Below, piece by piece: positions 26,952 to 36,040 of a DNA stretch of 64,000 nucleotides. The translations under genes were made by a program, and so were the position numbers. Source of the stretch: a bacterium (GTDB taxonomy: Bacteria > Armatimonadota > Abditibacteriia > Abditibacteriales > Abditibacteriaceae); contig SDZD01000003.1 in assembly GCA_004172935.1 (NCBI GenBank), forward strand, positions 62,001-126,000, read 5' to 3'. Each line of letters opens with the position of its first letter. Position 1 is the first letter of the stretch. The notes under the pieces are model-generated. The model was not told the DNA's origin, searched no databases, and was given only the letters and a program-made list of their open reading frames with translations.

Positions 26952-28256
26952 CTACGAGTTTTTAGCGCTGGGGTCTGCTGACTTGGTTGCCCCACTGCCA
27001 ACATAAGAAACACGCCAAATCTTGCCACCCTGGTCGTCCGAAAATAGCAAAGACCCATCCGGCGCGCTCTGAATATCCACTGGGCGCCCCCAGTTCGAGC
27101 CATCCGTCTTGAGAAAACCAGTCACGAAATCCGAAATTGCAGTCGCTTTGCCATTCTCAAAGTTGACGCGCACGATTTTATATCCCGTCTTTTGCGAGCG
27201 ATTCCATGAACCATGAAACGCCAGAAAAGCATCGCCGCGAAACTCCGCCGGGAATTTAGTCGCAGTCAGCGGATAAAACGCCACTCCTAAAGCCGCCGAG
27301 TGCGCTTGAACGGGTACATCGGGCGCGATGGTCGCCGCCACTTTCTGTGGACTACGCGAACCAAACGTTGGGTCGGCCATTACTTTTTTGTCGATGGTGG
27401 TGTAGGCATAAGGCCAGCCATAAAAGCGATTTTTGCCCACCTGAGTCAAGTAATCGGGCGGCACATCATCGCCCAGATTATCGCGCTCATTCACCACCGT
27501 CCACAGCGTTTTGGTCGCCGGATTCCATGTGATGCCCGTCGGATTACGAAGTCCGCTCGCTAATAGCCGCTTGTTGCTGCCATCTGGTCCCATCACCGAA
27601 ATCGCCGCCCGCTGCGGGTCGCTTTCTTCGCACGTATTGCATGAACTTCCCACCGTGACATACAGGTTGCGCTTAGATGAATCGAACAACAGGTTGCGAG
27701 TCCAGTGGTTGTTATAGCCACCCTGCGTCAAAGTCGCGATTTTTTGCCCCGCTCCCCCAAGCTGTGTTTGCCCCGGCACAAAGGGATAGCGCCAAACCGC
27801 ATCCGTCGCCGCGATGAAGATGTAGTTGCCCCCGAACTCGATACCATAGGGCTTATTAATCTGCGATGCCAAAGTCGTCTGCGAATCGGAAATTCCGTCG
27901 CCATTGGCATCGCGCAACAAAACGACGTTGCTGGCATACGACTGCGAAACCGCCACATCATACCCCGTTTTGTTCTTCACATTGGGCACGACCGCAATCC
28001 TTCGCGGTCGGTCCAGCCCCTGCGCGAACACATTCACCCGAAAGCCAGCCGGAAGCGTCAACCCCAATGCATTAGTTTGCCCATCCTGTACCCCCACCAA
28101 TCGCCCAACTGCGTCTGGCGAATCCGAAGCCGTCGCGGGAGAATCCGGCTCACTCGCCATCACCGGACGAGGCGTATTCGAGGCCGTGGGAGAAGTCGTC
28201 GTTTGCGCCGCACATCCCGCCACCAACATTACAGGCAAAAACAGCAAGCGTTTCAT
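26952..28256 (-). CDS. Lipoprotein PQQ-type sugar (sorbosone) dehydrogenase
   Basis: 434 residues from ATG 28256. Lipobox LVAGC about 15 residues in, then a disordered Thr/Ser/Pro linker to about 60. The rest is the six-bladed beta-propeller of the GSDH family: GFRVNVFAQGLDRPRRIAV, KPYGIEFGGNYIF, GLRNPTGITWNP, AFHGSWNRSQKTGYKIV and GRPVDIQSAPDGSLLFSDD. It would oxidise an aldose at the outer face of the cell with PQQ or a similar cofactor. Sugar unknown. Confidence 0.88.
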   Translation of the reverse strand: MKRLLFLPVMLVAGCAAQTTTSPTASNTPRPVMASEPDSPATASDSPDAVGRLVGVQDGQTNALGLTLPAGFRVNVFAQGLDRPRRIAVVPNVKNKTGYDVAVSQSYASNVVLLRDANGDGISDSQTTLASQINKPYGIEFGGNYIFIAATDAVWRYPFVPGQTQLGGAGQKIATLTQGGYNNHWTRNLLFDSSKRNLYVTVGSSCNTCEESDPQRAAISVMGPDGSNKRLLASGLRNPTGITWNPATKTLWTVVNERDNLGDDVPPDYLTQVGKNRFYGWPYAYTTIDKKVMADPTFGSRSPQKVAATIAPDVPVQAHSAALGVAFYPLTATKFPAEFRGDAFLAFHGSWNRSQKTGYKIVRVNFENGKATAISDFVTGFLKTDGSNWGRPVDIQSAPDGSLLFSDDQGGKIWRVSYVGSGATKSADPSAKNS

Positions 28257-28533
28257 ACCCCAGTAGACGCCGCCCTGCACCCCAAGTCACCACGAATTTA
28301 AATCTCCTTCTGGCACGAGAAGAATACGACTCCTACATTTATGCCAACCCCCGTGTGAGTTCCATGAGTGGTCCCTCTCCACGCAGTGAGGAGGTTAGGA
28401 GGGGACCAAAACAAAAGATTCCTTGAATTAGGTGAACCCCGTAGGGACACGGCCCGCCGTGTCCGCGCGAGGGTATTTCGCTAAGGTCGCGTAAGCGCGC
28501 GAGGGTGTTACGCACGTTAATAACCCTCGCGAG
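28257..28533. other. Intergenic stretch with dispersed palindromic elements
   Basis: No gene seen. It holds an imperfect inverted repeat with GGTCCCTCTCC and GGAGGGGACC-like ends (about 28361-28407), the GGACACGGC palindrome listed separately, and CGCGAGGGT twice (28466-28474, 28498-28506) plus its inverse ACCCTCGCG (28523-28531). The mixture resembles remnants of dispersed intergenic repeats rather than regulatory DNA of a single gene. Confidence 0.5.
28441..28464. repeat. REP-like palindrome (GTAGGGACACGGC type)
   Basis: GTAGGGACACGGC is followed by a 2-base centre and GCCGTGTCC; the 9-bp arms (28445-28453 and 28456-28464) are perfect. It is the same kind of element as the GTAGGGGCAACC palindrome at 30743-30783. 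Confidence 0.6.
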
Positions 28534-28570
28534 AAAAAACAAAAAGAGCGAGGGGATTTTCCCTCGCTCT
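28534..28570 (-). terminator. Terminator of the 655-residue protein gene
   Basis: On the minus strand a 10-bp stem (AGAGCGAGGG with CCCTCGCTCT, 28570-28545, 6-base loop) is followed by TTTTTGTTTTTT. It starts 10 bases after the stop at 28581. Confidence 0.9.
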
Positions 28571-28580
28571 CTCGATTATT

Positions 28581-30548
28581 CTATTCGCGCACCGAGCGCC
28601 GTTTACCCTTCTTGAAGTCGTCGTCTTTGCCGTTTTCGAGAGTCCAAACCCACGAGTTCTGGCCGCGTTGCTTCACTTGGAAGGCCGGATACAGGCTCAA
28701 CACCGAAGCCAGTAGACGCTTCGAGGTGCGCCGCACCACGTTGACGTTCGCCCACAACAGGGGCAATTCCAGTCCAGCTTTCGAGTCGCCCAGAATCTTG
28801 ACCAGCAACTCGAACAGCGACAGAAAGGCCGCACTCGCGCGCAAACCTTCGAGGTCTTCGACGCGGCGTTCAGTCAAAAACACGCGCGAATCGAATGGTT
28901 CGCGTGAGATGAACAGTTTGTCGCCCTCGCGCTCGATTTTAGCCACGCCGCCCGAAGGCCCAAGGTTCTCGTTGAACCACTGTTTCAAGGCTTCGCCCGA
29001 AACCAAACCGTTCTCGCGTGCCGCCCACACCTCGAAAGGCTCCTCATCATCGCCGCGCGGATGCAGCGTCAAATGCGAAAATGGCGACTTCAAATCCCAC
29101 ACGCCTTCGTCCATGCGCCGAATCCGAAGCGTTCCGGTTTCGTAGTGGTGGTTCAGCACTGGGACTTTGGTGAAGTTGCTGTTGGCCCGTCCATCCACGG
29201 CTTCGTTCTCTTCGCCAATGTCGTCCCATTCGGGCGAATGCACGAAGGCGGCGCCATCGGCTTCAAAACCTTCGTCGTCCATCTCCAAATCGAAGTTCTC
29301 GCCCGTGGTGCGGTTGCGAACTGTCGCCGTCGCGGGCTTAAGCGAAGCCGGAATTTCACGCACATCGGCAGGAACCGATTCGAGCAACAGGAAGCGCCCC
29401 ATGCCAAAAGGCATCCAGTTGGTGGTGTCGCGGCGCAGTGCCTCATTCAATCCCTGAATCTGCGCGATCAGCGTCGGGTCGTCTGGCTCAATGTCCCACG
29501 CATTCAGCACGATTTTCGCAGTGTGAATTGGCTCGCCTTCGCCGTTGCGGCCCAGAGCGCGTAGCGCTTCGAGAGCTTCATCCGATGGCAAAATCACATC
29601 TTTGGCCGGCACACGCTGGCGCAACAACGCTTCGGGGTCAACGATTTCGGCTTTGCCGCCCACTTCCACCAAAAACTCCTGTGCGGAATCCTTAAGTGAT
29701 GGCAGCGACTCTTGAAGAATTACGAAGCCGTTCAATAAAGGTTGGAACTGCGTGCGGTCGTTGAGCACGCCCGCCAATTTCGTGCTGGAGAAGGCCGCGC
29801 CCTGTACGCGCGCCACGAAAAAGCCAATCACTTTCTGCGAAAGCGGCCCGCCCGTGAATTCCATCAGTTCGCGCGCGATGTTCGCCGGGTCTTTCGATTC
29901 GATTTGAGCGAACTCAACCAATCCCTCGAAGTCCGGGTCGCGATGCAGTTGGTTCTCACGAATCAATACATCTTCGCGAGGGGCACCAGTAACCAGCGCA
30001 AAATCTTCGTGTAAATAAACGCCCGGAGTTACTTCCAGGGCATAGCGTGCCATTCGCAAGATCGTGCCAACGGCTTCTTTAATGTTCGAGTCAGGGGCGT
30101 TCCGCATCGCCGCCACTTCGCGGGCGATGACTGGAACGGGCAGTGGCTTACCAACAAGCTCCAGAAATTCGCGTACCAAAGCCTCAACAGGCACGCGCAA
30201 GCGCTCTTCGCGCGGCAGATGGCGGCGCGACAGGCGCCACGTCCCTTCCCATTCGCGTTCGGCATTCTTCAATCTTTTCGAGGAGGCCAGCGCTTCGCGT
30301 AGAGCTGGGCGGTTCAATACCCAGCCTTGAGCCTCGGCCTTTTGAGCGAGTTCTCCGTTACGGAGCGGACGCCCTGCGCTCAAAAGCGATGTGACTACGA
30401 AATCCTCCAAAAAAAGTAGTGCTGGCGAAAATTCTTCCTGTTCCGTGGTTAGTTCCGTTTCGTCGCTGTCAACTCCGTTCATATGTTCTGTCTCTGCCAC
30501 AGGCGCAGAGTAAGCTTGTGTGATGGTGGGTTCGGTTATTGATTCCAT
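28581..30548 (-). CDS. Large protein with tandem winged-helix-like domains, unknown function
   Basis: 655 residues; ATG 30548 has AAGGA 9 bases upstream. No signal or membrane segment. Two N-terminal helical blocks (about 45-125 and 125-205) read like winged helices: LFLEDFVVTSLLSAGRPLRNGELAQKAE, then VEALVREFLELVGKPLPVPVIAREV, reminiscent of HARE-HTH domains. The centre is acidic. A C-terminal block (about 480-640) has FEVWAARENGLVSGEALKQWF and ends in a basic tail. I do not recognise the family. It is single, with its own terminator. Confidence 0.78.
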   Translation of the reverse strand: MESITEPTITQAYSAPVAETEHMNGVDSDETELTTEQEEFSPALLFLEDFVVTSLLSAGRPLRNGELAQKAEAQGWVLNRPALREALASSKRLKNAEREWEGTWRLSRRHLPREERLRVPVEALVREFLELVGKPLPVPVIAREVAAMRNAPDSNIKEAVGTILRMARYALEVTPGVYLHEDFALVTGAPREDVLIRENQLHRDPDFEGLVEFAQIESKDPANIARELMEFTGGPLSQKVIGFFVARVQGAAFSSTKLAGVLNDRTQFQPLLNGFVILQESLPSLKDSAQEFLVEVGGKAEIVDPEALLRQRVPAKDVILPSDEALEALRALGRNGEGEPIHTAKIVLNAWDIEPDDPTLIAQIQGLNEALRRDTTNWMPFGMGRFLLLESVPADVREIPASLKPATATVRNRTTGENFDLEMDDEGFEADGAAFVHSPEWDDIGEENEAVDGRANSNFTKVPVLNHHYETGTLRIRRMDEGVWDLKSPFSHLTLHPRGDDEEPFEVWAARENGLVSGEALKQWFNENLGPSGGVAKIEREGDKLFISREPFDSRVFLTERRVEDLEGLRASAAFLSLFELLVKILGDSKAGLELPLLWANVNVVRRTSKRLLASVLSLYPAFQVKQRGQNSWVWTLENGKDDDFKKGKRRSVRE

Positions 30549-30742
30549 ATTATGTCCTTCATTGATGAGATTGGAGGAGGGAAAGCCCCAGAACCGTTTT
30601 CAACGTTTCCGGTGTATTCAAGACGAGGCGCAGCCCGCGCGGTTGCCGCGCTTGAGTTGTGAGAGAAGTAGGCAGACGCCAAACGCCGTCAGGTTCTCCT
30701 GAACCTGACGCATCTTATCAATCGCTTCGAATTGTATCCGAT

Positions 30743-30783
30743 TGAATCGTAGGGGCAACCATGTGGGTTGCCCCTACGATTCA
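30743..30783. repeat. REP-like palindrome (GTAGGGGCAACC type)
   Basis: 18-bp perfect arms (30743-30760 with 30766-30783) around a 5-base loop. On the minus strand it lies after the PepF stop side and before the next gene, but no T-run follows, so it is more likely a dispersed REP-like element than a terminator. The family GTAGGGGCAACC...GGTTGCCCCTAC is common in several phyla (recalled, not searched). Confidence 0.7.
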
Positions 30784-30811
30784 TTTCCTTGCGCAGAGAA
30801 AATGACTGACG

Positions 30812-32701
30812 TTAAGCCAATTCTTCCATCTGTGCCACGGCGTCCTCGAATGCATCGAGAGCCGCGTGAATAGGAGCTGGCGAGGTCATATCCACACCCG
30901 CGCCCTTCAATAAGTCAATCGAGGTTTTCGAGCCGCCACCGCGCAAGAAGTTCAGATAACGCTCCACTGCCACATCGCCTTCGGCCAGAATCTGACGAGC
31001 AAGGCTCTGTGCAGCCGAAATGCCCGTTGCGTACTGATACACATAATAGCCGTAATAGAAGTGGGGGATGCGCGCCCATTCGATGGCCGCGATTTCGTCA
31101 ACCTCGACCTCGGCGCCGTAGTATGCGCGGTTGATTTCCAGGTAAATTTCCGTCATGCCCTGCGCTGTCAGCGGTTCGTTGCGCTCCACTGCCTCGTGGA
31201 TTTTCAGCTCGAACTCGGCGAACAGTGTCTGGCGGAATAGCGTCGCGCGGAAACGCTCGGCCACCTGGTTCAGCAAATACATCTGCAGCTCGCGGTCGCC
31301 CTTCGCTTTGGCGTCTTCCAGCATGTAGTGCGACAGCAACGCCTCCAACAGCGTCGAGGCCACTTCCGCAACGAAAATGGTGTAGCCCGAATAAATATAG
31401 GGCTGAGCTTCGCGCGCCAGATAGGAGTGCAACGAATGTCCCCACTCATGAGCGAGGGTGAACACCGATTCCAACTTCTCCTGATAGTTCAGCAACATGT
31501 AGGGCGGCGTCAGGTACGAACCATTCGAGAACGCGCCCGATGTTTTGCCCTCGTTTTCCAACACGTCCACCCAGCGCTCCTCGAAGCCGCGCGCGATGAT
31601 CTCCGAAGGTTCGGCGCCCAACGGCTTAATCGACTCCAGAACCAGCTTTTTGCCCTCTTCGTATGCAATTGCGCGTTCGACGTTCTGCACGATGGGCACA
31701 TACAAGTCCCACATTTTCAGCGTATCGAGGCCCAACCGCTTTTTGCGCAGTCGCAAATAACGATGCAGCACTGGCAAACGCTCGTGGACAGTCGCGATCA
31801 GGTTGGTATAAACGCTGGTTGGAATCGCATCCGGCCCCAGTTCCATATCTAATACCGAAGCGTATCCACGCAAACGCGACAGTGCGACATGGCTTTTCAC
31901 TGTGCCGCCCAACGTCGCTGCCAGTGTGTTGCGCCACTTGAAGAACTCGCCGTGTACCGTCTTGAACGCCCGTTCACGCACATCGCGGTCTTCGCTTTGA
32001 AGGAAGGAGATGAACTTGCCGTGAGTCAATTCTTGCTCTTCGCCATCTTCACCAATGATGGACGGGAACTTGAGGTCGGCGTTGTTGAACTGGCGAAACG
32101 CGGTTTGAGCCGCGCCCAAACTCTCGCTCATCTGCGCCAAAACTTCCTCGACTTCGGCACTGCGCGTGTGGGCGCGCTGGCGTTCGAGGGTCTGAAAATA
32201 ATATTCGTAAACCTTTAAACCCTCTTCGGCGTCCACAAGAGCACTGAGCGTGTCAGTTGGGATGGCCAGGATTTGGGGTTCGATGAATGCAGTCATCGCG
32301 GCGCATCGGCTATACAAGCCGATAATGCGGTCATAGCGTCCCTGCGCTTCGGGGTCGGCGTTGTCGCCCGATTTGGACAATGACGCCCACGAATACAATT
32401 TGCCGATCTGGGCGCCTGTCTCGTCACGCATTTTCAAGCATTCGAGCAGCGTCGCCGCATGATCGAGATGACCAGAAAAAGCCGCGAACGCGGGCAGTTG
32501 AGTTTCCTGGCGCGCGAAGTCTTCTTCCCACTCTTCAATCGAAGGGTAAACCAGCGTTAAATCCCATGTCATTTCGACGGGAACTTCGCTGCGTTTGGGC
32601 GTGGTTTTAGCGGGTGATGTGCCCGTGACACTTTCTTCGGCAGAAATGGCGAAAAAGTGGAAAGGGTTGTTTTCTGTTGCTGGCATCATGCTTCGTGCCA
32701 T
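30812..32701 (-). CDS. pepF: Oligoendopeptidase F (M3 family)
   Basis: 629 residues from ATG 32701; ATG 32689 and 32686 are also in frame. The zinc site HEWGHSLHSYL with the downstream Glu in VAEVASTLLEALL defines peptidase M3B. WDLTLVYPSIEEWEEDF and ARIPHFYYGYYVYQYATG are typical PepF segments. It cleaves medium-length peptides in the cytoplasm. Its 5' end is about 80 bases from the divergent GGDEF-EAL gene. Confidence 0.95.
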   Translation of the reverse strand: MARSMMPATENNPFHFFAISAEESVTGTSPAKTTPKRSEVPVEMTWDLTLVYPSIEEWEEDFARQETQLPAFAAFSGHLDHAATLLECLKMRDETGAQIGKLYSWASLSKSGDNADPEAQGRYDRIIGLYSRCAAMTAFIEPQILAIPTDTLSALVDAEEGLKVYEYYFQTLERQRAHTRSAEVEEVLAQMSESLGAAQTAFRQFNNADLKFPSIIGEDGEEQELTHGKFISFLQSEDRDVRERAFKTVHGEFFKWRNTLAATLGGTVKSHVALSRLRGYASVLDMELGPDAIPTSVYTNLIATVHERLPVLHRYLRLRKKRLGLDTLKMWDLYVPIVQNVERAIAYEEGKKLVLESIKPLGAEPSEIIARGFEERWVDVLENEGKTSGAFSNGSYLTPPYMLLNYQEKLESVFTLAHEWGHSLHSYLAREAQPYIYSGYTIFVAEVASTLLEALLSHYMLEDAKAKGDRELQMYLLNQVAERFRATLFRQTLFAEFELKIHEAVERNEPLTAQGMTEIYLEINRAYYGAEVEVDEIAAIEWARIPHFYYGYYVYQYATGISAAQSLARQILAEGDVAVERYLNFLRGGGSKTSIDLLKGAGVDMTSPAPIHAALDAFEDAVAQMEELA

Positions 32702-32783
32702 AGTGTAGAGAGGGGAAACACCCTCGAATGATTTATTAGCGCGCTTGCCTGTAAGCAAGGGAAACTTACTTATCGTATTGCAT

Positions 32784-35700
32784 ATGCCTGCCATGACGCT
32801 TCGCATCAAAACCCTGCTCCTCATTTCGGGGGTGCTGGCGGCGTTGCTATTCGTGGTTTATGCTGCGCTCCGTCCGCTTGTCATGCGCGAATTTGCGCGT
32901 GTCGAGCAAGCCGAGGCCCAAAGGCAGATGATGCGCGCCCAAACCGTCATCGCCCGTGCCGGCCAGAAACAGGCTATGGCCATGCAAGCGTGGAGCGCTT
33001 GGGATGGGCTTTACAGTTGGATGCAAACGCGCGAACCCGAATGGGCCGAGCATAATTTCCGCTCCTCTGTCCTCAAACTCAACGACCTCAATTTATTTAC
33101 CGTCGTCGATTTGCGCGGCCAGCCGCTTCTGGAAGCCTCCTACGACGCCAAAGGCAATACCTCACCTATTCCCCCCGAATTGCGAAGCCATCTCCGTATC
33201 AGCGACCCCTTGCTTGCTTCGTCCGATTCTCCGACACGCAGCGGATTCCTGCATACATCCGAAGGTTTGTTATGGTTCTCGGTTTTGCCCGTCACCGCCG
33301 ACGATGGTTCCGGCTCCCCGCGCGGCACCATCGTTTTGGGTAAAAAGATGAGCGTTACCGCTCTCGAATCAGAATTTGCCGCTCTGGGTCAGTCGGTTCG
33401 TGTACTTCCCCTCGACCAACTGAGTGCCAATGAACTCAATATCGCCGACGGCACCATATCGCAAAACGGTGATACCACCGTCGTTCGGTCGCGCTTGCTC
33501 GATTTTTACGGGAAGCCCGTCGCGTTTCTCGAAATGAACTCGCCTAACGTGGCCTCGGCACGCGGCGAAATCGCTCTCAACGCTTTCGGCTTGGTGCTAC
33601 TCGGTTGTGGCCTGTTCTCCCTCATGGCGGCAATGCTGCCTCTCGAAAAGTTGGTTCTCTCACCGCTTGCAGGCCTCAACAACTTCATCGAAGGTGTGCG
33701 CAGTTCGGGCGACCTGTCGCGCCGCGTGCCCGTGGAAGGCGATGACGAAATCTCCCATCTCGCCACCAACATCAACTCCACCTTCGCTACGCTGCAAACC
33801 TTCACCAATCGTTTGCGCCACTCCGAACACCTGTTCCGCGAAATGGCCCAGACAGGTTTGGGCGCGGGCGACGCCTTTTTCGTGCTAAGCCAAAACTCAG
33901 ACGAACTCGAATGGCACGGTGACATCGACTCGTTGCTCGGCTACGAACCGGGCGGTTTGCCGCGCACATGGTCGGCATGGCTCGAACACATCTTCTTGAT
34001 TGATAAGGGCCGCGTCTCATCCGCCTGTTCGCGCGCTTTTGCCCGCCGCGAGGTCATCACCGCTGAATTTCGCGTCATCCGCTGCGATGGCACCCGTCGT
34101 TACTGGATGCTGCGTGGCAAAGCCCTGCTCCCCAAAGGCAGCCCCCAATTCGAATCCGGCAGCGACGACTCATTTCTGCGCCCCGATGGCGAATCGCTCA
34201 AGATGGTCGGCGTCTGCATAGACATCTCCGAGCGCAAAGTCGCCGAAGAACGTCTGCGCGCCTCTCAGGAGCGTTTGGAACGCATCGTCGAAACCGCCGC
34301 CGACGCCATCGTTATTGCCGAAGCCGATGGGCAAATTTCCTTCGCTAACCTTGCGGCAGAAACTGTTTTCGGACTCACCCGCGAAGAAATTTGCTCCCGT
34401 ACCTTTGATGATGCCGAGTGGAAAATGACCTCCATCGACGGCACTCCTTTTCCGCTCGACGATTCGCCCTTTTCCCGCGTCAAGCTACTCGGTATCCCCG
34501 TCTACGAAGTTCAATACGCCATTGAGCGCGCCGATGGGCGCCGCCTCGTCGTATCGGTGAACGCTGCTCCCCTCGTCGATGGTCGCGGCCACTTCGCCGG
34601 TATGGTCGCTTCGGTGTCTGATGTCACCGAGCGCCGCGCTATGGAAGAGCGCCTCTACTACCACGCCTTCCGTGACGGTTTGACTGGCCTCGCCAACCGA
34701 ACCCGCCTCAAAGAGCGTTTGGAACATGCCCTCATCCAGCGCGGGCGCGAAGAAGGCGCCGTCGGCGTCTTGTTCGTCGACCTCGACAACTTCAAATACA
34801 TCAACGACTCCCTCGGCCACGCGGCAGGCGACGAGATGCTGCTCGGCATTGCGCGCCGCCTCACCAGTTCGCTCCGTGCGGGCGATACCGCCGCCCGTTT
34901 TGGTGGCGACGAGTTCGTCATTCTGCTCGAACAAATGAACGGGCCGTATTACGCCATCACCGTCGCCGAACGACTGCTCGAAGCCCTCCGTGAGCCGTTC
35001 TCCATCGGCGGACGCGAAGTGTTCACCACGCCCTCGATTGGCATCACCTTCTCAGGGCCGGGTTACAACCACCCCGACGAACTGCTGCGTCAAGCCGACG
35101 CTGCTCTCTACGAAGCCAAACGGCGTGGCAAGGCTCGCTACGAGGTCTACCAGTCGCACCTCGGCGAAGGCGCTCTTAAGCGTCTCGAAACCGAAAACGA
35201 CCTGCGCCGCGCCCTACAAAAGAAGGAGTTTTCGCTCCGCTTCCAACCCAAGTGGGACCTTACCCGCAACCAACTTTTCGGCTTCGAAGCGCTTGTGCGC
35301 TGGGAGCACCCCGAACGCGGCCTTGTCCCCCCCGGCGATTTCATCCCCATCGCCGAAGAAACCGGACTCATCGCCCCGCTTGGCTTTCTGGTGCTACGCG
35401 ACGCCTGTTTCCAGGCCCGCAAATGGAGCGGCACACATGGACTCCCACTCACGATGGCCGTTAACGTCTCGCCCCATCAACTGCGTATGAACGATGTCGT
35501 CTCTGCCGTCTCGCGTGTGCTTGAAGAAACCTCGTTTCCCCCCGAAAACCTGATTCTGGAAATCACCGAGTCGGCCATCGTCGAGCGCACAGGCGAAACT
35601 CTGGAAACCCTCAATGCTCTCAAAGACTTAGGCGTTTCCCTCGCCATCGACGATTTCGGCACTGGCTATTCGGCTCTCGCTTACCTGCGCGACTTCCCAT

Positions 35701-36023
35701 TCGATTACCTGAAAATAGACCGCCAGTTCGTCACTAAAATCGACGAGCCTGGCGGCAACTCTGTCATCGTATCGAGCATGATTTCGCTGGCCCACGCCCT
35801 CAAACTCAAAGTCATCGCCGAAGGCGTCGAAGACCCCGCCGAAGCCCTTCATCTCAAAGCCCTCGGCTGCGACATGGGGCAGGGCTACTTCTTCGCTCGT
35901 CCTCTGACTGCCGCCGATGTAGAAGCCCGCTTCGGCATTGAGCTGGGACTCATTCCACCGCCGCCACCTCTCACTAACCTCAAAGCTATTACCCAAGAAC
36001 TAACTCCTGCCATCACCTCATAA
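32784..36023 (+). CDS. CHASE4-HAMP-PAS-PAS-GGDEF-EAL cyclic-di-GMP protein
   Basis: About 1080 residues; ATG 32784 or 32793 (the latter gives MTLRIKTLLL). An N-terminal membrane helix, a CHASE4 sensor (QAWSAWDGLYSWM), a second helix near 275-300, HAMP, two PAS domains (about 355-480 and 490-620), GGDEF and EAL. RAGD lies 5 residues before GGDEF, an intact inhibitory I-site. The EAL part keeps EALVRW, NVS, EITES, DDFGTG, KIDRQF and IAEGVED, so both synthase and phosphodiesterase look competent. It is divergent from pepF. Confidence 0.93.
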   Translation: MPAMTLRIKTLLLISGVLAALLFVVYAALRPLVMREFARVEQAEAQRQMMRAQTVIARAGQKQAMAMQAWSAWDGLYSWMQTREPEWAEHNFRSSVLKLNDLNLFTVVDLRGQPLLEASYDAKGNTSPIPPELRSHLRISDPLLASSDSPTRSGFLHTSEGLLWFSVLPVTADDGSGSPRGTIVLGKKMSVTALESEFAALGQSVRVLPLDQLSANELNIADGTISQNGDTTVVRSRLLDFYGKPVAFLEMNSPNVASARGEIALNAFGLVLLGCGLFSLMAAMLPLEKLVLSPLAGLNNFIEGVRSSGDLSRRVPVEGDDEISHLATNINSTFATLQTFTNRLRHSEHLFREMAQTGLGAGDAFFVLSQNSDELEWHGDIDSLLGYEPGGLPRTWSAWLEHIFLIDKGRVSSACSRAFARREVITAEFRVIRCDGTRRYWMLRGKALLPKGSPQFESGSDDSFLRPDGESLKMVGVCIDISERKVAEERLRASQERLERIVETAADAIVIAEADGQISFANLAAETVFGLTREEICSRTFDDAEWKMTSIDGTPFPLDDSPFSRVKLLGIPVYEVQYAIERADGRRLVVSVNAAPLVDGRGHFAGMVASVSDVTERRAMEERLYYHAFRDGLTGLANRTRLKERLEHALIQRGREEGAVGVLFVDLDNFKYINDSLGHAAGDEMLLGIARRLTSSLRAGDTAARFGGDEFVILLEQMNGPYYAITVAERLLEALREPFSIGGREVFTTPSIGITFSGPGYNHPDELLRQADAALYEAKRRGKARYEVYQSHLGEGALKRLETENDLRRALQKKEFSLRFQPKWDLTRNQLFGFEALVRWEHPERGLVPPGDFIPIAEETGLIAPLGFLVLRDACFQARKWSGTHGLPLTMAVNVSPHQLRMNDVVSAVSRVLEETSFPPENLILEITESAIVERTGETLETLNALKDLGVSLAIDDFGTGYSALAYLRDFPFDYLKIDRQFVTKIDEPGGNSVIVSSMISLAHALKLKVIAEGVEDPAEALHLKALGCDMGQGYFFARPLTAADVEARFGIELGLIPPPPPLTNLKAITQELTPAITS

Positions 36024-36040
36024 TCCGACAGTGGGTATTC

